A program made the translations under genes and the position numbers. From Azospirillum fermentarium (GTDB lineage Bacteria > Pseudomonadota > Alphaproteobacteria > Azospirillales > Azospirillaceae): 64,000 nucleotides of DNA. Where the stretch lies: assembly GCF_025961205.1 (NCBI RefSeq), contig NZ_JAOQNH010000001.1, positions 1,574,001 through 1,638,000 of the forward strand, given 5' to 3'. Below, piece after piece: positions 37,661 through 47,110 of this stretch. Positions within the stretch are counted from its first letter, which is position 1. Each line of letters starts with the position of its first letter. Below the pieces are notes generated by a model. That model searched no databases, had not been told where the DNA came from, and saw nothing but the letters and a program-made list of their open reading frames with translations.

Positions 37661-38622
37661 GCGGATGGATGGATGCCGCCACCGCCGTCTTTACCGCGGT
37701 TCTGGGGGCGCTGGGCCTGTCCGCCGCCCCCGCCCCGCCGGTGGTTCAGGGCTATGTGGAGGGGGAGTACCTGCGCATCGCCGCACCCGTGGCCGGCACG
37801 CTGGCGGACCTGCCCGTCGTCCGCGGCCAGACGGTGGCGGCGGGCACGCCGCTGTTCGCGCTGGACCTGACCGCGGCGCGGGCGGAACGGGACCGGCTGG
37901 CCGCAGCCTTGGCCCAGGCGGAAGCCCAGGCCGCCGACCTGACCAAGGGCAAGCGCGCCGAGGACATGGCCGTCATCGCCGCCCAGAAGCGGCAGGCGGA
38001 AGCGGCCCTGCGCTATTCCGAAACCGACCTTGCCCGCCGCAAGGCCCTGGCCGAACGCCGTGTCGGCGCGCTGGAGGAACAGCAGTCGGCCCAGGCGGCC
38101 TATGACCGCGACCGCGCGCGGCTGGCCGAGATGGCGGCGCAGGAGGCGGTGGCGGCGCTGGGCGCTCGCCCCGACCAGATCGCCGCGGCGGAACAGGCGG
38201 TGTCCATGGCCCGCGCCGCCCTGGCGCAGCAGGACCGGCGGCTGGCCGAGATGACCCCCGCGGCCCCGGCGGCGGCACGGGTGGAGGATACGCTCTACAA
38301 CGTCGGCGAATGGGTGCCCGCCGGGTCGCCGGTGGTGTCGCTGCTGCCGCCGGAGCGGGTGAAGCTGGTGCTGTTCGTGTCCGAACCGCTGGTGTCCCGC
38401 GTCACCCCCGGCGCGCGGGTGGACGTGCGCTGCGACGGCTGCCCGGTGGGGCTGACGGCGCGGATCCGCTTCGTGGCGTCCCAGGCGGAATACACCCCGC
38501 CGGTCATCTACAGCCTGACCACCCGCGCCAAGCTGGTGTTCCGGGTGGAGGCGGTGCCCGACACGCCCACGGCCCTCGCCCCCGGCCTGCCGGTGGACGT
38601 GCGGCTGGGGGACGGGCCATGA
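37657..38622 (+). CDS. HlyD-like adaptor of ABC exporter (YbhG-type)
   Basis: Periplasmic membrane-fusion protein of 321 residues. It has an N-terminal hydrophobic anchor, a lipoyl half motif (YLRIAAPVAGTLADLPVVRGQTVAAGTPLFALD), and a long alpha-helical hairpin (about 70-205, rich in Ala/Glu/Arg). Beta-barrel segments (VKLVLFVSEPLVSRVTPGARVDV) follow. Start and stop overlap both neighbours (ATGA), so tetR, adaptor and ATPase are one coupled operon. It resembles YbhG of the YbhGFSR exporter. Confidence 0.88.
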   Translation: MSGWMDAATAVFTAVLGALGLSAAPAPPVVQGYVEGEYLRIAAPVAGTLADLPVVRGQTVAAGTPLFALDLTAARAERDRLAAALAQAEAQAADLTKGKRAEDMAVIAAQKRQAEAALRYSETDLARRKALAERRVGALEEQQSAQAAYDRDRARLAEMAAQEAVAALGARPDQIAAAEQAVSMARAALAQQDRRLAEMTPAAPAAARVEDTLYNVGEWVPAGSPVVSLLPPERVKLVLFVSEPLVSRVTPGARVDVRCDGCPVGLTARIRFVASQAEYTPPVIYSLTTRAKLVFRVEAVPDTPTALAPGLPVDVRLGDGP

Positions 38623-39560
38623 CCGGGGGGGAGGACGGCCCCCTGGCCATCGACGTGGAGGGGCTGGTCAAGCGCTTCAACGGGCGCACGGTGGTGGACG
38701 GCTTTTCCATCCGCGTGAAGCGGGGGGAGATCTTCGGCTTCCTCGGCCCCAACGGCAGCGGCAAGACCACCACCATCCGCATGCTCTGCGGCCTGCTGAC
38801 TCCCGACGCGGGGCAGGGCACGTGCCTGGGCCTGGACATCCGCCGCGACAGCGCCGCCATCAAGCGTCAGGTCGGCTACATGACCCAGAAGTTCAGCTTC
38901 TGGGAGGATCTGTCCATCGCCGAGAACCTTGATTTCGTCGCCCGCGTCTATGGCTTGCCCGACCGGCGGCGGCGGGTGGCCGGCGCGCTCGACCGGCTGG
39001 GGCTGGCCGGGCGGCGGCAGCAGTTGGCCGGGGAGCTGTCGGGGGGGTGGAAACAGCGGCTGGCGCTGGCCGCCTGCATCCTCCACGAACCGCGCCTGCT
39101 GCTGCTGGACGAACCCACCGCCGGGGTGGACCCCCAGGCACGGCGGGAGTTCTGGACCGAGATCCACGCCCTGGCCGCCGACGGGCTGACCGTGCTGGTC
39201 AGCACCCATTACATGGACGAGGCGGAGCGCTGCCACCAGATCGCCTATCTCGCCTATGGCCGCCGCATGGCGCAGGGCAGCGTCGAGGCGGTGATCGCCG
39301 GCTCCGGCCTCGTCACCTATGCCCTGTCGGGGCCGGGGGTGGACACGGCGGCGGCGGTGCTGGCCGGGCAGGCGGGGGTCGAAATGGTCACCCCCTTCGG
39401 CGCCCGGCTGCACGTCAGCGGCACCGATCCCATAGCCCTGAAAGCCGCGGTGGAGGGGCTGGCGCTGCCGGGGCTGCGGGTGGCGGCGGTGGAGCCGACG
39501 CTGGAGGATGTGTTCATCCACCTGATGCGTTCGGCCACCGACAATTTCGCACCGTCCTGA
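38619..39560 (+). CDS. ABC exporter ATP-binding protein
   Basis: A 313-residue single nucleotide-binding domain. Walker A is GPNGSGKTT and the Q-loop is MTQKFSFWEDL. The signature motif is ELSGGWKQRLALA, Walker B is LLLDEPTAGVDP, and the H-loop is STHYMDEAERC. A C-terminal extension (DTAAAVLAGQAGVEMVTPFG... EPTLEDVFIHLM) is typical of DrrA/YbhF-type drug and lipid exporters. E. coli YbhF carries two such domains; this one carries one, so it should act as a homodimer with the permease encoded downstream. Confidence 0.92.
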   Translation: MTGGEDGPLAIDVEGLVKRFNGRTVVDGFSIRVKRGEIFGFLGPNGSGKTTTIRMLCGLLTPDAGQGTCLGLDIRRDSAAIKRQVGYMTQKFSFWEDLSIAENLDFVARVYGLPDRRRRVAGALDRLGLAGRRQQLAGELSGGWKQRLALAACILHEPRLLLLDEPTAGVDPQARREFWTEIHALAADGLTVLVSTHYMDEAERCHQIAYLAYGRRMAQGSVEAVIAGSGLVTYALSGPGVDTAAAVLAGQAGVEMVTPFGARLHVSGTDPIALKAAVEGLALPGLRVAAVEPTLEDVFIHLMRSATDNFAPS

Positions 39561-39588
39561 CAAGGGCCATGAACAGGGGGGCCGTGCC

Positions 39589-40728
39589 ATGAGCACCCGG
39601 TTTTCGTTCGCGCGCTTCCTGGCGGTGCTGGTGAAGGAATTCATCCAGATGCGCCGCGACCGGCTGACCTTCGCCATGATGATCGGGATTCCGGTGATCC
39701 AGCTGGTGCTGTTCGGCTACGCCATCAATTCCGACCCCAAGCGGCTGCCCACCGCGGTGCTGAGCGCGGACGGCGGCAGCCCGTTTGCCCGCTCGCTGGT
39801 GGCGGCCATGGTCAATTCCGCCTATTTCGACGTGCGGGCGGAGGTGAGCGACGCCCGCCATCTGGACGCGCTGCTGACGGAGGGGGAGGTGCAGTTCGCC
39901 GTCACCATCCCCGCCGGCTTCGCCCGCGCGCTCCAGCGCGGCGAACGCCCGGTGCTGCTGGTGGAGGCCGACGCCACCGACCCCGCCGCCACCTCCAACG
40001 CCCTGTCGGCCATGACGGTGCTGGCGCGCCAGGCGCTGAACCCCGACCTGACCGGCCCGCTGGCCCCCTTGCGCGCCGGGCCGGACCCGGTGGACCTGCG
40101 GCTCCAGCGCCGCTACAACCCCGAGGGGCTGACTCAGTACAACGTGGTGCCCGGCCTGATGGGGACCATCCTGACCATGACCATGGTGATGATGACGGCG
40201 CTGGCCGTGACCCGCGAGCGGGAACGGGGCACCATGGAAAACCTGCTGTCCATGCCCGTCCGCCCGTTCGAGGTGATGCTGGGCAAGATCGTGCCCTTCA
40301 TCCTGGTGGGCTATGTGCAGGTGGTCATCATCGTGCTGGCCGCGCGGTTCCTGTTCGGCGTGCCCATCGTGGGGTCGCTGGCGCTTTTGTCGGCGGTGAT
40401 GGTGCTGTTCATCGCCGCCAATCTGGCGGTGGGCTTCACCTTTTCCACCATCGCCCGGAACCAGCTTCAGGCGCTGCAGATGTCGTTCTTCTTCTTTCTG
40501 CCGTCGATGCTGCTGTCGGGCTTCATGTTCCCGTTCCGCGGCATGCCCGGCTGGGCGCAGGCGCTGGGGGAGGTGCTGCCGCTGACCCATTTCCTGCGCA
40601 TCGTCCGCGGCATCCTGCTCAAGGGTTCCGGCCCCGCCGACATCGTGGGCGAGATGGTGCCGCTGCTGCTGTTCCTGGCCGCGGTGACGATGGTGGCGCT
40701 GAAACGCTACCGCCAGACCCTGGATTGA
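39589..40728 (+). CDS. ABC-2 type permease (YbhS/YbhR-like)
   Basis: A 379-residue membrane protein. The N-terminal amphipathic segment and helix (LVKEFIQMRRDRLTFAMMIGIPVIQLVLFGYAIN) precede a periplasmic domain of about 130 residues. Five helices in the C-terminal half follow, including QMSFFFFLPSMLLSGFMFPF. The ABC-2 motif ALAVTRERERGTMENLLSMPVRPFEVMLGK is intact. It forms the channel of the exporter. Only one permease gene is present where the E. coli system has two, so it may be homodimeric. Confidence 0.92.
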   Translation: MSTRFSFARFLAVLVKEFIQMRRDRLTFAMMIGIPVIQLVLFGYAINSDPKRLPTAVLSADGGSPFARSLVAAMVNSAYFDVRAEVSDARHLDALLTEGEVQFAVTIPAGFARALQRGERPVLLVEADATDPAATSNALSAMTVLARQALNPDLTGPLAPLRAGPDPVDLRLQRRYNPEGLTQYNVVPGLMGTILTMTMVMMTALAVTRERERGTMENLLSMPVRPFEVMLGKIVPFILVGYVQVVIIVLAARFLFGVPIVGSLALLSAVMVLFIAANLAVGFTFSTIARNQLQALQMSFFFFLPSMLLSGFMFPFRGMPGWAQALGEVLPLTHFLRIVRGILLKGSGPADIVGEMVPLLLFLAAVTMVALKRYRQTLD

Positions 40729-40794
40729 GCGGGGTGTTCCCCTGTTCAATCTTTTCTTAATCACCGTTGCGGTGTAATCCTCCGTTCGCAGGAA

Positions 40795-41862
40795 ATGGCG
40801 CTGGGGGATGCGATGCGTCGGGGGCTGGCCGGTCTGGCGGTGATGGCGGTTGCGCTGGCTGTGGCGTCGGGGGGACCGGCGCTGGCCGAAACCAAGAAAC
40901 CCCCGGCCAAGCCGGCGGCGGCCAAGGTGACCAAGGCCGTGGCCAAGCCCGCGTCCAAGGCCAAGCCGCAGAAGGCCGCCCTGCGCAAGCCGGCGGCGAA
41001 GAAGCACACCGCCAAGCCGCTGCCCCCCGGTTCGGTGCGGCTGAACCCCGTGGCGTGGAGTGCGGTGGCCGCGCCCAGCATCGGCCTGGCCCAATCCATC
41101 GGCGGCTATGCTTCCGGCTGTGTGGCCGGCGCGGTGGCGCTGACGCCGGAAGGGACGGGGTATCAGGTCATCCGCCTGTCGCGGGCGCGCAATTACGGTC
41201 ACCCCACGCTGGTGTCGTTCCTGCAGGATTTCGGGCGCCGGGTGGACCAGCAGGGGCTGGGCACCGCCCTGGTGGGCGACATGGGCCAGCCGCGCGGCGG
41301 CCCCTTGCCCTATGGCCATGCCAGCCACCAGAGCGGGCTGGACGCCGACATCTGGCTGCGGCTTGACCTGCCGCCCATGAACCGGGGCGCGCGGGAAAGC
41401 CTGAGCGAGATCAAGTACGTCGATTACGGCTCCATGACCGTCATCCCGTCGTGGGGCGAACGGCAGGCGGCGCTGATCCGCACCGCCGCCGCCGATCCCC
41501 GCGTGGCCCGCATCTTTGTCAACCCGGCCATCAAGCGCGAACTGTGCACCGCCGCCGGGGCCGACCGCGGCTGGCTGCGCAAGGTGCGCCCGTGGAACGG
41601 CCACGACGGCCACATGCACGTGCGCCTGTCGTGCCCCGCCGGCAGCCCGGAATGCCAGGATCAGGCCGCACTGCCCGACGGCGACGGCTGCGGCGAGGAT
41701 CTGGCCGGCTGGCTCGACCGTGCCGTGCCCGCCCGCGAGACCCCGCCGTCGAAGGCGAAGCCTCCGAGTCCCGTGCAGCCGGCATCCTGTGCCGCGGTGT
41801 TGCAGGGGCCGGGCAACCGGGTGGCCCAGGCCGGTGCCGTGCCCGCGGGCTATCGCCCCTGA
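40795..41862 (+). CDS. mepA: Penicillin-insensitive murein endopeptidase MepA
   Basis: Periplasmic zinc peptidase (M74, LAS fold) of 355 residues that cuts D-Ala-mDAP cross-links. A signal peptide (GLAVMAVALAVASGGPALAE) is followed by a Lys/Ala/Pro-rich linker (about 30-70). The metal-site motifs GHASHQSGLDADIW and WNGHDGHMHVRLSCP are intact, and the family's CxD...C context is present (AGSPECQDQ). Start ATG 40795, or 40813. Transcribed alone after the exporter operon. Confidence 0.93.
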   Translation: MALGDAMRRGLAGLAVMAVALAVASGGPALAETKKPPAKPAAAKVTKAVAKPASKAKPQKAALRKPAAKKHTAKPLPPGSVRLNPVAWSAVAAPSIGLAQSIGGYASGCVAGAVALTPEGTGYQVIRLSRARNYGHPTLVSFLQDFGRRVDQQGLGTALVGDMGQPRGGPLPYGHASHQSGLDADIWLRLDLPPMNRGARESLSEIKYVDYGSMTVIPSWGERQAALIRTAAADPRVARIFVNPAIKRELCTAAGADRGWLRKVRPWNGHDGHMHVRLSCPAGSPECQDQAALPDGDGCGEDLAGWLDRAVPARETPPSKAKPPSPVQPASCAAVLQGPGNRVAQAGAVPAGYRP

Positions 41863-42000
41863 ACCTGCGGGGGAGTGTTGCCGCCACAGGTTGATCGGCC
41901 TGCGGCCCATTCGCCTCCGTCCAACTTTCCAGTGTGAAGCCCTAGCAAACGTGATAGGTATTCCCGCAGGGTCGGTTCCTTTCCGCGGGGCGGGACGGGC

Positions 42001-42975
42001 ATGAGTGAAAGCACGGACAAGAACCATGGCGACAGCCAGAGCCATGGCGACGGCAAAGCGCCGAAACTCGGCCTGAAGACCCGGCTTGTCGCCTGGTGGG
42101 AGGGCTATGACCTGTCCGGCCTGCGCCGGAAGGGGGACGAGGGCGCACACCACGGCGGCGGCGGCGATGCCGGCCCCCGGTCCCGCGATCCGTCGCTCAA
42201 CCGCTGGGGCAAACCGCTGTGGAGCGCCACCCGGATGGAGGTGGCGGAAACCCTGTGGGGCGCCAATTTCACCACGCCCGGCGGCACCGACTATGTGCCC
42301 ACGCTGGTGCGTCCGCTGGGGCTGAACCCGGCGATGAGCGTGCTGGAACTGGGCGCCGGCCTGGGCGGCATCAGCCGGTTCATGGCCGCGCAGTCCGGCT
42401 GCTGGGTCACCGGGCTGGAAGCCGACCCGACCCTGGCCAGGGAGGGGATGGAGCGGTCCTACAAGGAGGGGCTGGACAAGAAGGCCCCCATCGACCATTT
42501 CGACCCCGAGACCTTCACCCATGCCAAACGGGTGGACGCCATCGTGTCGAAGGAACTGCTGTTCACCGTCCGCGACAAGGACCGGCTGTTCGACGCCATG
42601 GAAGCGGCGCTGAAGCCCCGCGGCCATCTGCTGCTGACCGATTACGTTCTGGACACCGCGTCGAACGTGAAGGCGATCCGCGACTGGGCCGACCGGGAAC
42701 CGCTGGAACCCAACCTGTGGACCACCGAGGACATGCGCAACGCCTTTGCCCAGCGCAATCTGGACCTGCGCATCTGCGAGGACATCACCGAGGCGCAGCG
42801 CGGCCTGATCCTTCACGCCATCCAGAATTTCGTCACGTACCTGATGAAATACTCGCTGGACAAGGAAACCAAGGTGGCGGTGCTGGACGAGGTGGAACTG
42901 TGGGTCCGCCGCACCACCGCCTTCGACGCCGGGCTGAAATGCTGCCGCTTCTACGCGCTGAAGCCGGCGGACTGA
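42001..42975 (+). CDS. SAM-dependent class I methyltransferase
   Basis: A 324-residue protein. After a His/Gly-rich, low-complexity N-terminus (1-60) comes a Rossmann methyltransferase domain with motif I VLELGAGLGGISRFMA (about 114-129), acidic E/D at GLEAD, and motif IV IVSKELLFTV. HLLLTDYVLD lies further on. The fold resembles the methyltransferases that act on small molecules or lipids (UbiE/sarcosine-like), but the substrate cannot be told. No signal peptide. It stands alone, convergent with the deacetylase gene. Confidence 0.85.
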   Translation: MSESTDKNHGDSQSHGDGKAPKLGLKTRLVAWWEGYDLSGLRRKGDEGAHHGGGGDAGPRSRDPSLNRWGKPLWSATRMEVAETLWGANFTTPGGTDYVPTLVRPLGLNPAMSVLELGAGLGGISRFMAAQSGCWVTGLEADPTLAREGMERSYKEGLDKKAPIDHFDPETFTHAKRVDAIVSKELLFTVRDKDRLFDAMEAALKPRGHLLLTDYVLDTASNVKAIRDWADREPLEPNLWTTEDMRNAFAQRNLDLRICEDITEAQRGLILHAIQNFVTYLMKYSLDKETKVAVLDEVELWVRRTTAFDAGLKCCRFYALKPAD

Positions 42976-42996
42976 TCACACAAGGCCCCCCGTGCG

Positions 42997-43776
42997 TCAC
43001 GGCTTGTTGGCCACCGTGGTCTGACGGATCATGATGCTCTTCCATTCCGCCAGCGTGACGAAACGGTATCCCGCGGCCTGGGCGCGTTTCAGGATGCCGG
43101 GCAGGGCGGTGACGGTGTTGGCGTGGTTGGAATGCATCAGCACCACCGCACCGGGGGCAAGCTGGCCGACCACGCGCTCCTCCAGCACCTCGGGCGGGCG
43201 GTCGCGGTAATCCTGGGAATCGACGGTCCACAGCACCATGTCCATCCCGGCGGCCCGGGCCAGCGGCCCGGTCTTTTCGTCGTACGAGCCATAGGGCGGG
43301 CGGAACCACTGGGTGGTGATGCCCTGGCGGGCCAGGGTGGTGGCGGTGCGGGACATTTCCCGCGCCTGTTCCGGCCCGGTCTGGGTGATCAGGCGGGTGT
43401 GGTCCCAGGTGTGGTTGCCGATCTCGTGCCCGGCGTCGGCGATGGTCTTCAGCATGTCGGGATAGCGCTGCGCGTTGCGCCCGATGACGAAGAAGGTGGC
43501 ATGCGCCTTGTGCTCGGCCAGGATTGCCAGCAGGGCGGGGTCGTTGTGCGTATCCGGCCCGTCGTCGAAGGTCAGCGCGATCACCGGCTCCATCCGCTCC
43601 GGCGGGGCCAGGGTGAAGGAGGCGCCGGGGATCAGGTGCTCCGACCGGTAATCGGCCCGCCCATGGCTGGCGGCGTAGCTCATCTCCCCCGCCCGCACGC
43701 CGGGCAGGATGGTCAGCACCGCGGCGGTGGCGGCGGCGATGCGGCAGAAGGAACGGCCAAAGGTGCGGCGATTCAT
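42997..43776 (-). CDS. Polysaccharide deacetylase, exported
   Basis: A 259-residue NodB-homology (CE4) deacetylase. Motif 1 is TFDDGPD, motif 2 is HTWDHTRL, motif 3 is RPPYGSYDE, motif 4 is DMVLWTVDSQDY, and motif 5 is LMHSN. The N-terminus NRRTFGRSF followed by a hydrophobic stretch looks like a twin-arginine signal. It probably removes acetyl groups from peptidoglycan or exopolysaccharide in the periplasm. Its start overlaps the stop of the GNAT gene (ATGA). With MltA upstream, a cell-wall modification operon is likely. Confidence 0.9.
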   Translation of the reverse strand: MNRRTFGRSFCRIAAATAAVLTILPGVRAGEMSYAASHGRADYRSEHLIPGASFTLAPPERMEPVIALTFDDGPDTHNDPALLAILAEHKAHATFFVIGRNAQRYPDMLKTIADAGHEIGNHTWDHTRLITQTGPEQAREMSRTATTLARQGITTQWFRPPYGSYDEKTGPLARAAGMDMVLWTVDSQDYRDRPPEVLEERVVGQLAPGAVVLMHSNHANTVTALPGILKRAQAAGYRFVTLAEWKSIMIRQTTVANKP

Positions 43777-44303
43777 AATGGTCTTCCCAGAAAAAGCAGC
43801 GGTCCCCGTTCCACCGCATGAATGAATCCGGCACGGGTGTAGAAAGCGGCGTTGCGGGCCCCCACCCCTGTGACCACGTGCATGCCGGCCAGCCCGTCGC
43901 TGATGCAATCGGCGGCAAAGGCATCGATCAGCCGCCGTCCCAGACCCAGCCCGCGGACATCCGGGGCCAGATTGATGTGCAGATGGGCGGGAAAAGCGGC
44001 GAACAGGTCGGCGAACACCCCGTATTTCGGGATCACCCGCCCCGGCCCGTCCACCGCGGCGCTGTCGCGGCACCCGGTGAGATAGCCGGCATAGCCCCCG
44101 GCGCCATCGGGCTGGAACCACACGTCGTGGGGTGCGTGATCCAGATACCACCCGGTCCAGGTGGTGAAGAAACGGTTCCGCGCCGCTTCGTCCGCAAAGT
44201 CCGCCCGGCTGGTGGACTGGAAGAAGATGACGCGCAACGCTGCCCGCGCCGCCGCCGGATCGGGCAGGCCGGTCAGCCGGACAGGGGGCGGCAGCGGCGT
44301 CAT
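43773..44303 (-). CDS. GNAT-family N-acetyltransferase
   Basis: A 176-residue acetyltransferase with the acetyl-CoA motif A VRGLGLGRRLIDAF (about 116-129) and motif B GARNAAFYTRAGF. The N-terminal segment RVIFFQSTSRADF is typical of a cluster of proteobacterial GNATs. The substrate is not known. Its position between MltA and the deacetylase, with 12 bases to MltA and a 4-base overlap with the deacetylase, suggests action on a cell-wall or sugar substrate. Confidence 0.88.
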   Translation of the reverse strand: MTPLPPPVRLTGLPDPAAARAALRVIFFQSTSRADFADEAARNRFFTTWTGWYLDHAPHDVWFQPDGAGGYAGYLTGCRDSAAVDGPGRVIPKYGVFADLFAAFPAHLHINLAPDVRGLGLGRRLIDAFAADCISDGLAGMHVVTGVGARNAAFYTRAGFIHAVERGPLLFLGRPL

Positions 44304-44315
44304 GGGCGGCCCCGC

Positions 44316-45452
44316 TTACGGCTTGGCCGCGGTGGCATAGGCGATGGTGCGCGGCACCAGCATGAAATAACGGCCCCGCGCCTTCATCACGCCGGCCCCT
44401 TGCTCGGCTCCCGGCCCGTGTCCCCAGAACAGGTCGCCGCGCACCGGCCCGCGGATGGCGCCGCCGGTATCCTGGGCCACCACCAGCCGCTTGATCTGGC
44501 CGCCGGCCACCGGCACGTTGGTCGCCTCCAGCCACAGGGGCACGCCCAGCGGCACATGGCTGGGGTCCACGGCCAGGCTGCGGCCCGGCGTCAGCTCCAT
44601 GTTCCGCGCCCCGCGCGCGCCGCCGTCCTTGCGCAGGGTAAAGAAGACCACCGAGGGGTTGAGATTCATCAGCGCCTGCTGCTGGTCGGGATGCTCGGTC
44701 ATCCAGGCGCGGATGACCTGCAGCGACATCTGGTCCGGCGTCGCCACCCCCATATCGATCAGCCGGCGGCCGACGGGAAAATAGGAATGGCCGTTCTTGC
44801 CGGCATAGCCGACGCCGACCACGCTGCCGTCCTCCATCACCACCCGGCCCGAACCCTGGATTTCCAGGAAGAAGGCGCTGATGGGATCGTCCACCCACAG
44901 CAGCTCCAGCCCCTTGCCGGCCAGCGCGCCGCGGGCGATGGCGGCGCGGTCGGGATAGCCGTTCTTGGGCTTGGGCGGCACGCGGTAGAGGGGGGTGTTG
45001 TACCGCGCGCTGCGCTTCCAGCTTCCCCGCAGTTCGGGTTCGTAATAGCCGGTGAACAGCCCCTCTTCCCCCGGTGACAGGGCGACGGGCTTGAAGTTGG
45101 CCTCGAAGAAGAGACGGGCGCCTTCCACGTCGTTGACGCCGATGCCGCGGGCCTTGTCGCACAGCGGGCGCCAGTCGGCGACACGGCCCGCCACCGGGGT
45201 CTTGCCCACCAGCGCGTCGGGGCTCTGGCTGCGCACCCAGACACAGGTGTTCTGCAGGGCGGCCATCGCCTCCCCGTGGTGATCCTCGCCCCATCCGGTC
45301 AGGCTGCGGAAATCGGGGGTGATCCGGTCGATCGGCACCGGCCCGCCGGGGCGCCCGGTGGTCAGCGCCCCTTCCCCGGTGGGCACCGGGGGCGTGGACG
45401 CACAGGATGCCAGCAGCACCGCCGCTGCAACGCTCACCAGAAAACCACGCAT
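44316..45452 (-). CDS. mltA: Membrane-bound lytic transglycosylase A (MltA)
   Basis: Outer-membrane lipoprotein of 378 residues that cleaves peptidoglycan to 1,6-anhydro-muropeptides. The signal peptide ends in the lipobox LLASC. The MltA domain has FTGYYEPELRGS and EIQGSGRVVMEDGS. The 3D domain follows, with catalytic Asp in VAQDTGGAIRGPVRGDLFWG. Start ATG 45452 gives the tightest signal peptide; ATG 45461 and 45476 are alternatives. It leads a three-gene operon with GNAT and deacetylase genes. Confidence 0.93.
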   Translation of the reverse strand: MRGFLVSVAAAVLLASCASTPPVPTGEGALTTGRPGGPVPIDRITPDFRSLTGWGEDHHGEAMAALQNTCVWVRSQSPDALVGKTPVAGRVADWRPLCDKARGIGVNDVEGARLFFEANFKPVALSPGEEGLFTGYYEPELRGSWKRSARYNTPLYRVPPKPKNGYPDRAAIARGALAGKGLELLWVDDPISAFFLEIQGSGRVVMEDGSVVGVGYAGKNGHSYFPVGRRLIDMGVATPDQMSLQVIRAWMTEHPDQQQALMNLNPSVVFFTLRKDGGARGARNMELTPGRSLAVDPSHVPLGVPLWLEATNVPVAGGQIKRLVVAQDTGGAIRGPVRGDLFWGHGPGAEQGAGVMKARGRYFMLVPRTIAYATAAKP

Positions 45453-45735
45453 ACCGGCCATCGCCCTGATCCCCACCCGTCTGAGCAGACAAATTCCACT
45501 GGTTGAGCGGGCGCCGTCCCTGCACCCGGCAAGCGGACCCCGCTCCTTTGATCTTTAGGCATCCCCCACCCGGACGGTCAACGTCATCCTGAAAGAAGGG
45601 GGAGGGTGTGGCCTTCCTGCCGCGCGGGGCAGGGCCGCCATGCGGTGGATGACAGACGCGCGCAAACGCGCTATCCAACCCGGTTCAAGGGTCTGTTCCC
45701 TGTTCTCCCCCCGCTCTTATCCAAGGTTCGCTCCC

Positions 45736-47082
45736 ATGACACCCGCCGCACGCCTTCAGGCGGTCATCGATCTGTTGACCGAGATCGACGCCACCCCACG
45801 CCCCGCGGACGCGGTGATGAGCGCCTATTTCCGCGCGCGCCGCTACATCGGGTCCAAGGACCGCACGGCGGTGGCGGAAACCACCTATGCCATCCTGCGC
45901 CGCCACGCGCGGCTGAACTGGTGGCTGGCGAAGGAAGGGCACCCCAACACGCCGCGGGCACGCGTGATCGCCAACGCAACCCTGGGCGAGCAGCGCCCCG
46001 GCGGCGCCGTCGCCAAGATGTTCACCGGCGACCGTTTCGATCCCGCCCCGCTGACGCAGGAGGAAAGCGCGCTGCTGGGTGCCCTGGAAAACCACACGCT
46101 GGAACACCCCGGCATGCCCGACGCCGTGCGGGTGGAATGCCCGGACTGGGCCGAGGCGCCCATGCGCGCCGCCCTGGGCAACCGTTTCGCGGTGGAGATG
46201 ACGGCTCTGCTGGACGCCGCCCCCTTGGACCTGCGCGTCAACGCGGTCAAGGCCAACCGCGACAAGGCCCGTGCCGCCCTGGCCAAGGCCGGCATCACCG
46301 CCACGCCGACGCAATGGTCGCCGCTGGGCCTGCGCGTCCAGGGCCGCCCGCCGCTGGGGCAGGTGGACGCCTTCAAGAACGGTCTGGTGGAGATCCAGGA
46401 CGAAGGCTCGCAGCTCGTGGCCTTCGCGGTCGCGCCGAAGCCGGGGGATCAGGTGGTGGATTTCTGCGCCGGGGCGGGGGGCAAGACCCTGGCGCTGGCC
46501 GCCCTGATGAACAACAAGGGCCGGGTGGTCGCGTGCGACGTGCTGGCCGGGCGGCTGAAGCGGGCGGCGGAGCGGTTCCGCCGCGCCGGCCTGCACAACA
46601 TCGAAGCCAAGCCCCTGACCAGCGCCCGCGACCCGTGGGTCAAGCGGCACAAGCGGAAATTCGACCGCGTGCTGGTGGATGCGCCGTGCAGCGGCACCGG
46701 CACCTGGCGCCGCAACCCGGATTCCCGCTGGCGCGTGCTTGGCCCCGGCCTGGAACAGCTCGTGCCGTTGCAGGCGGAGATCCTGGACAGTGCGGCGCGT
46801 CTGGTGAAGCCGGGCGGGCGGCTGGTCTATGCCACCTGCTCGCTGCTGCCGGAAGAGAACGAGGGGCAGATCGCCGCCTTCCTCGCCACCCACCCCGATT
46901 TCACCGTGAAGCCGGTGGCCGAGGTGTGGGCGGAGGAGAGCGTGGGCGCCACGCCCCCCGCCGACGGCCCGTACCTGCGCCTGTCCCCCGGCCGTCACGA
47001 CACCGACGGCTTCTTCGCCGCCGTGCTGGTGCGGGCGGCGGATGAGGGTGCGGAACCGGTGGGAGGCGAGGGCGAGGCGTGA
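45736..47082 (+). CDS. rsmB: rRNA (cytosine-C5) methyltransferase, RsmB/NOP2 family
   Basis: A 448-residue RsmB-like SAM methyltransferase. The N-terminal helical NusB-like region covers residues 1-130. The catalytic domain has motif I DFCAGAGGKTLALAAL and motif IV VDAPCSGTGTWRRNPD with its Cys. Motif VI YATCSLLPEENE holds the nucleophile Cys. It would methylate C5 of a cytosine in 16S rRNA; the exact site (C967 for RsmB) is inferred. Start ATG 45736 is preceded by AAGG and fits the NusB-like domain start. Confidence 0.9.
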   Translation: MTPAARLQAVIDLLTEIDATPRPADAVMSAYFRARRYIGSKDRTAVAETTYAILRRHARLNWWLAKEGHPNTPRARVIANATLGEQRPGGAVAKMFTGDRFDPAPLTQEESALLGALENHTLEHPGMPDAVRVECPDWAEAPMRAALGNRFAVEMTALLDAAPLDLRVNAVKANRDKARAALAKAGITATPTQWSPLGLRVQGRPPLGQVDAFKNGLVEIQDEGSQLVAFAVAPKPGDQVVDFCAGAGGKTLALAALMNNKGRVVACDVLAGRLKRAAERFRRAGLHNIEAKPLTSARDPWVKRHKRKFDRVLVDAPCSGTGTWRRNPDSRWRVLGPGLEQLVPLQAEILDSAARLVKPGGRLVYATCSLLPEENEGQIAAFLATHPDFTVKPVAEVWAEESVGATPPADGPYLRLSPGRHDTDGFFAAVLVRAADEGAEPVGGEGEA

Positions 47083-47110
47083 TGCGCCAGGGCTTCGCTC
47101 TGCCGCACAC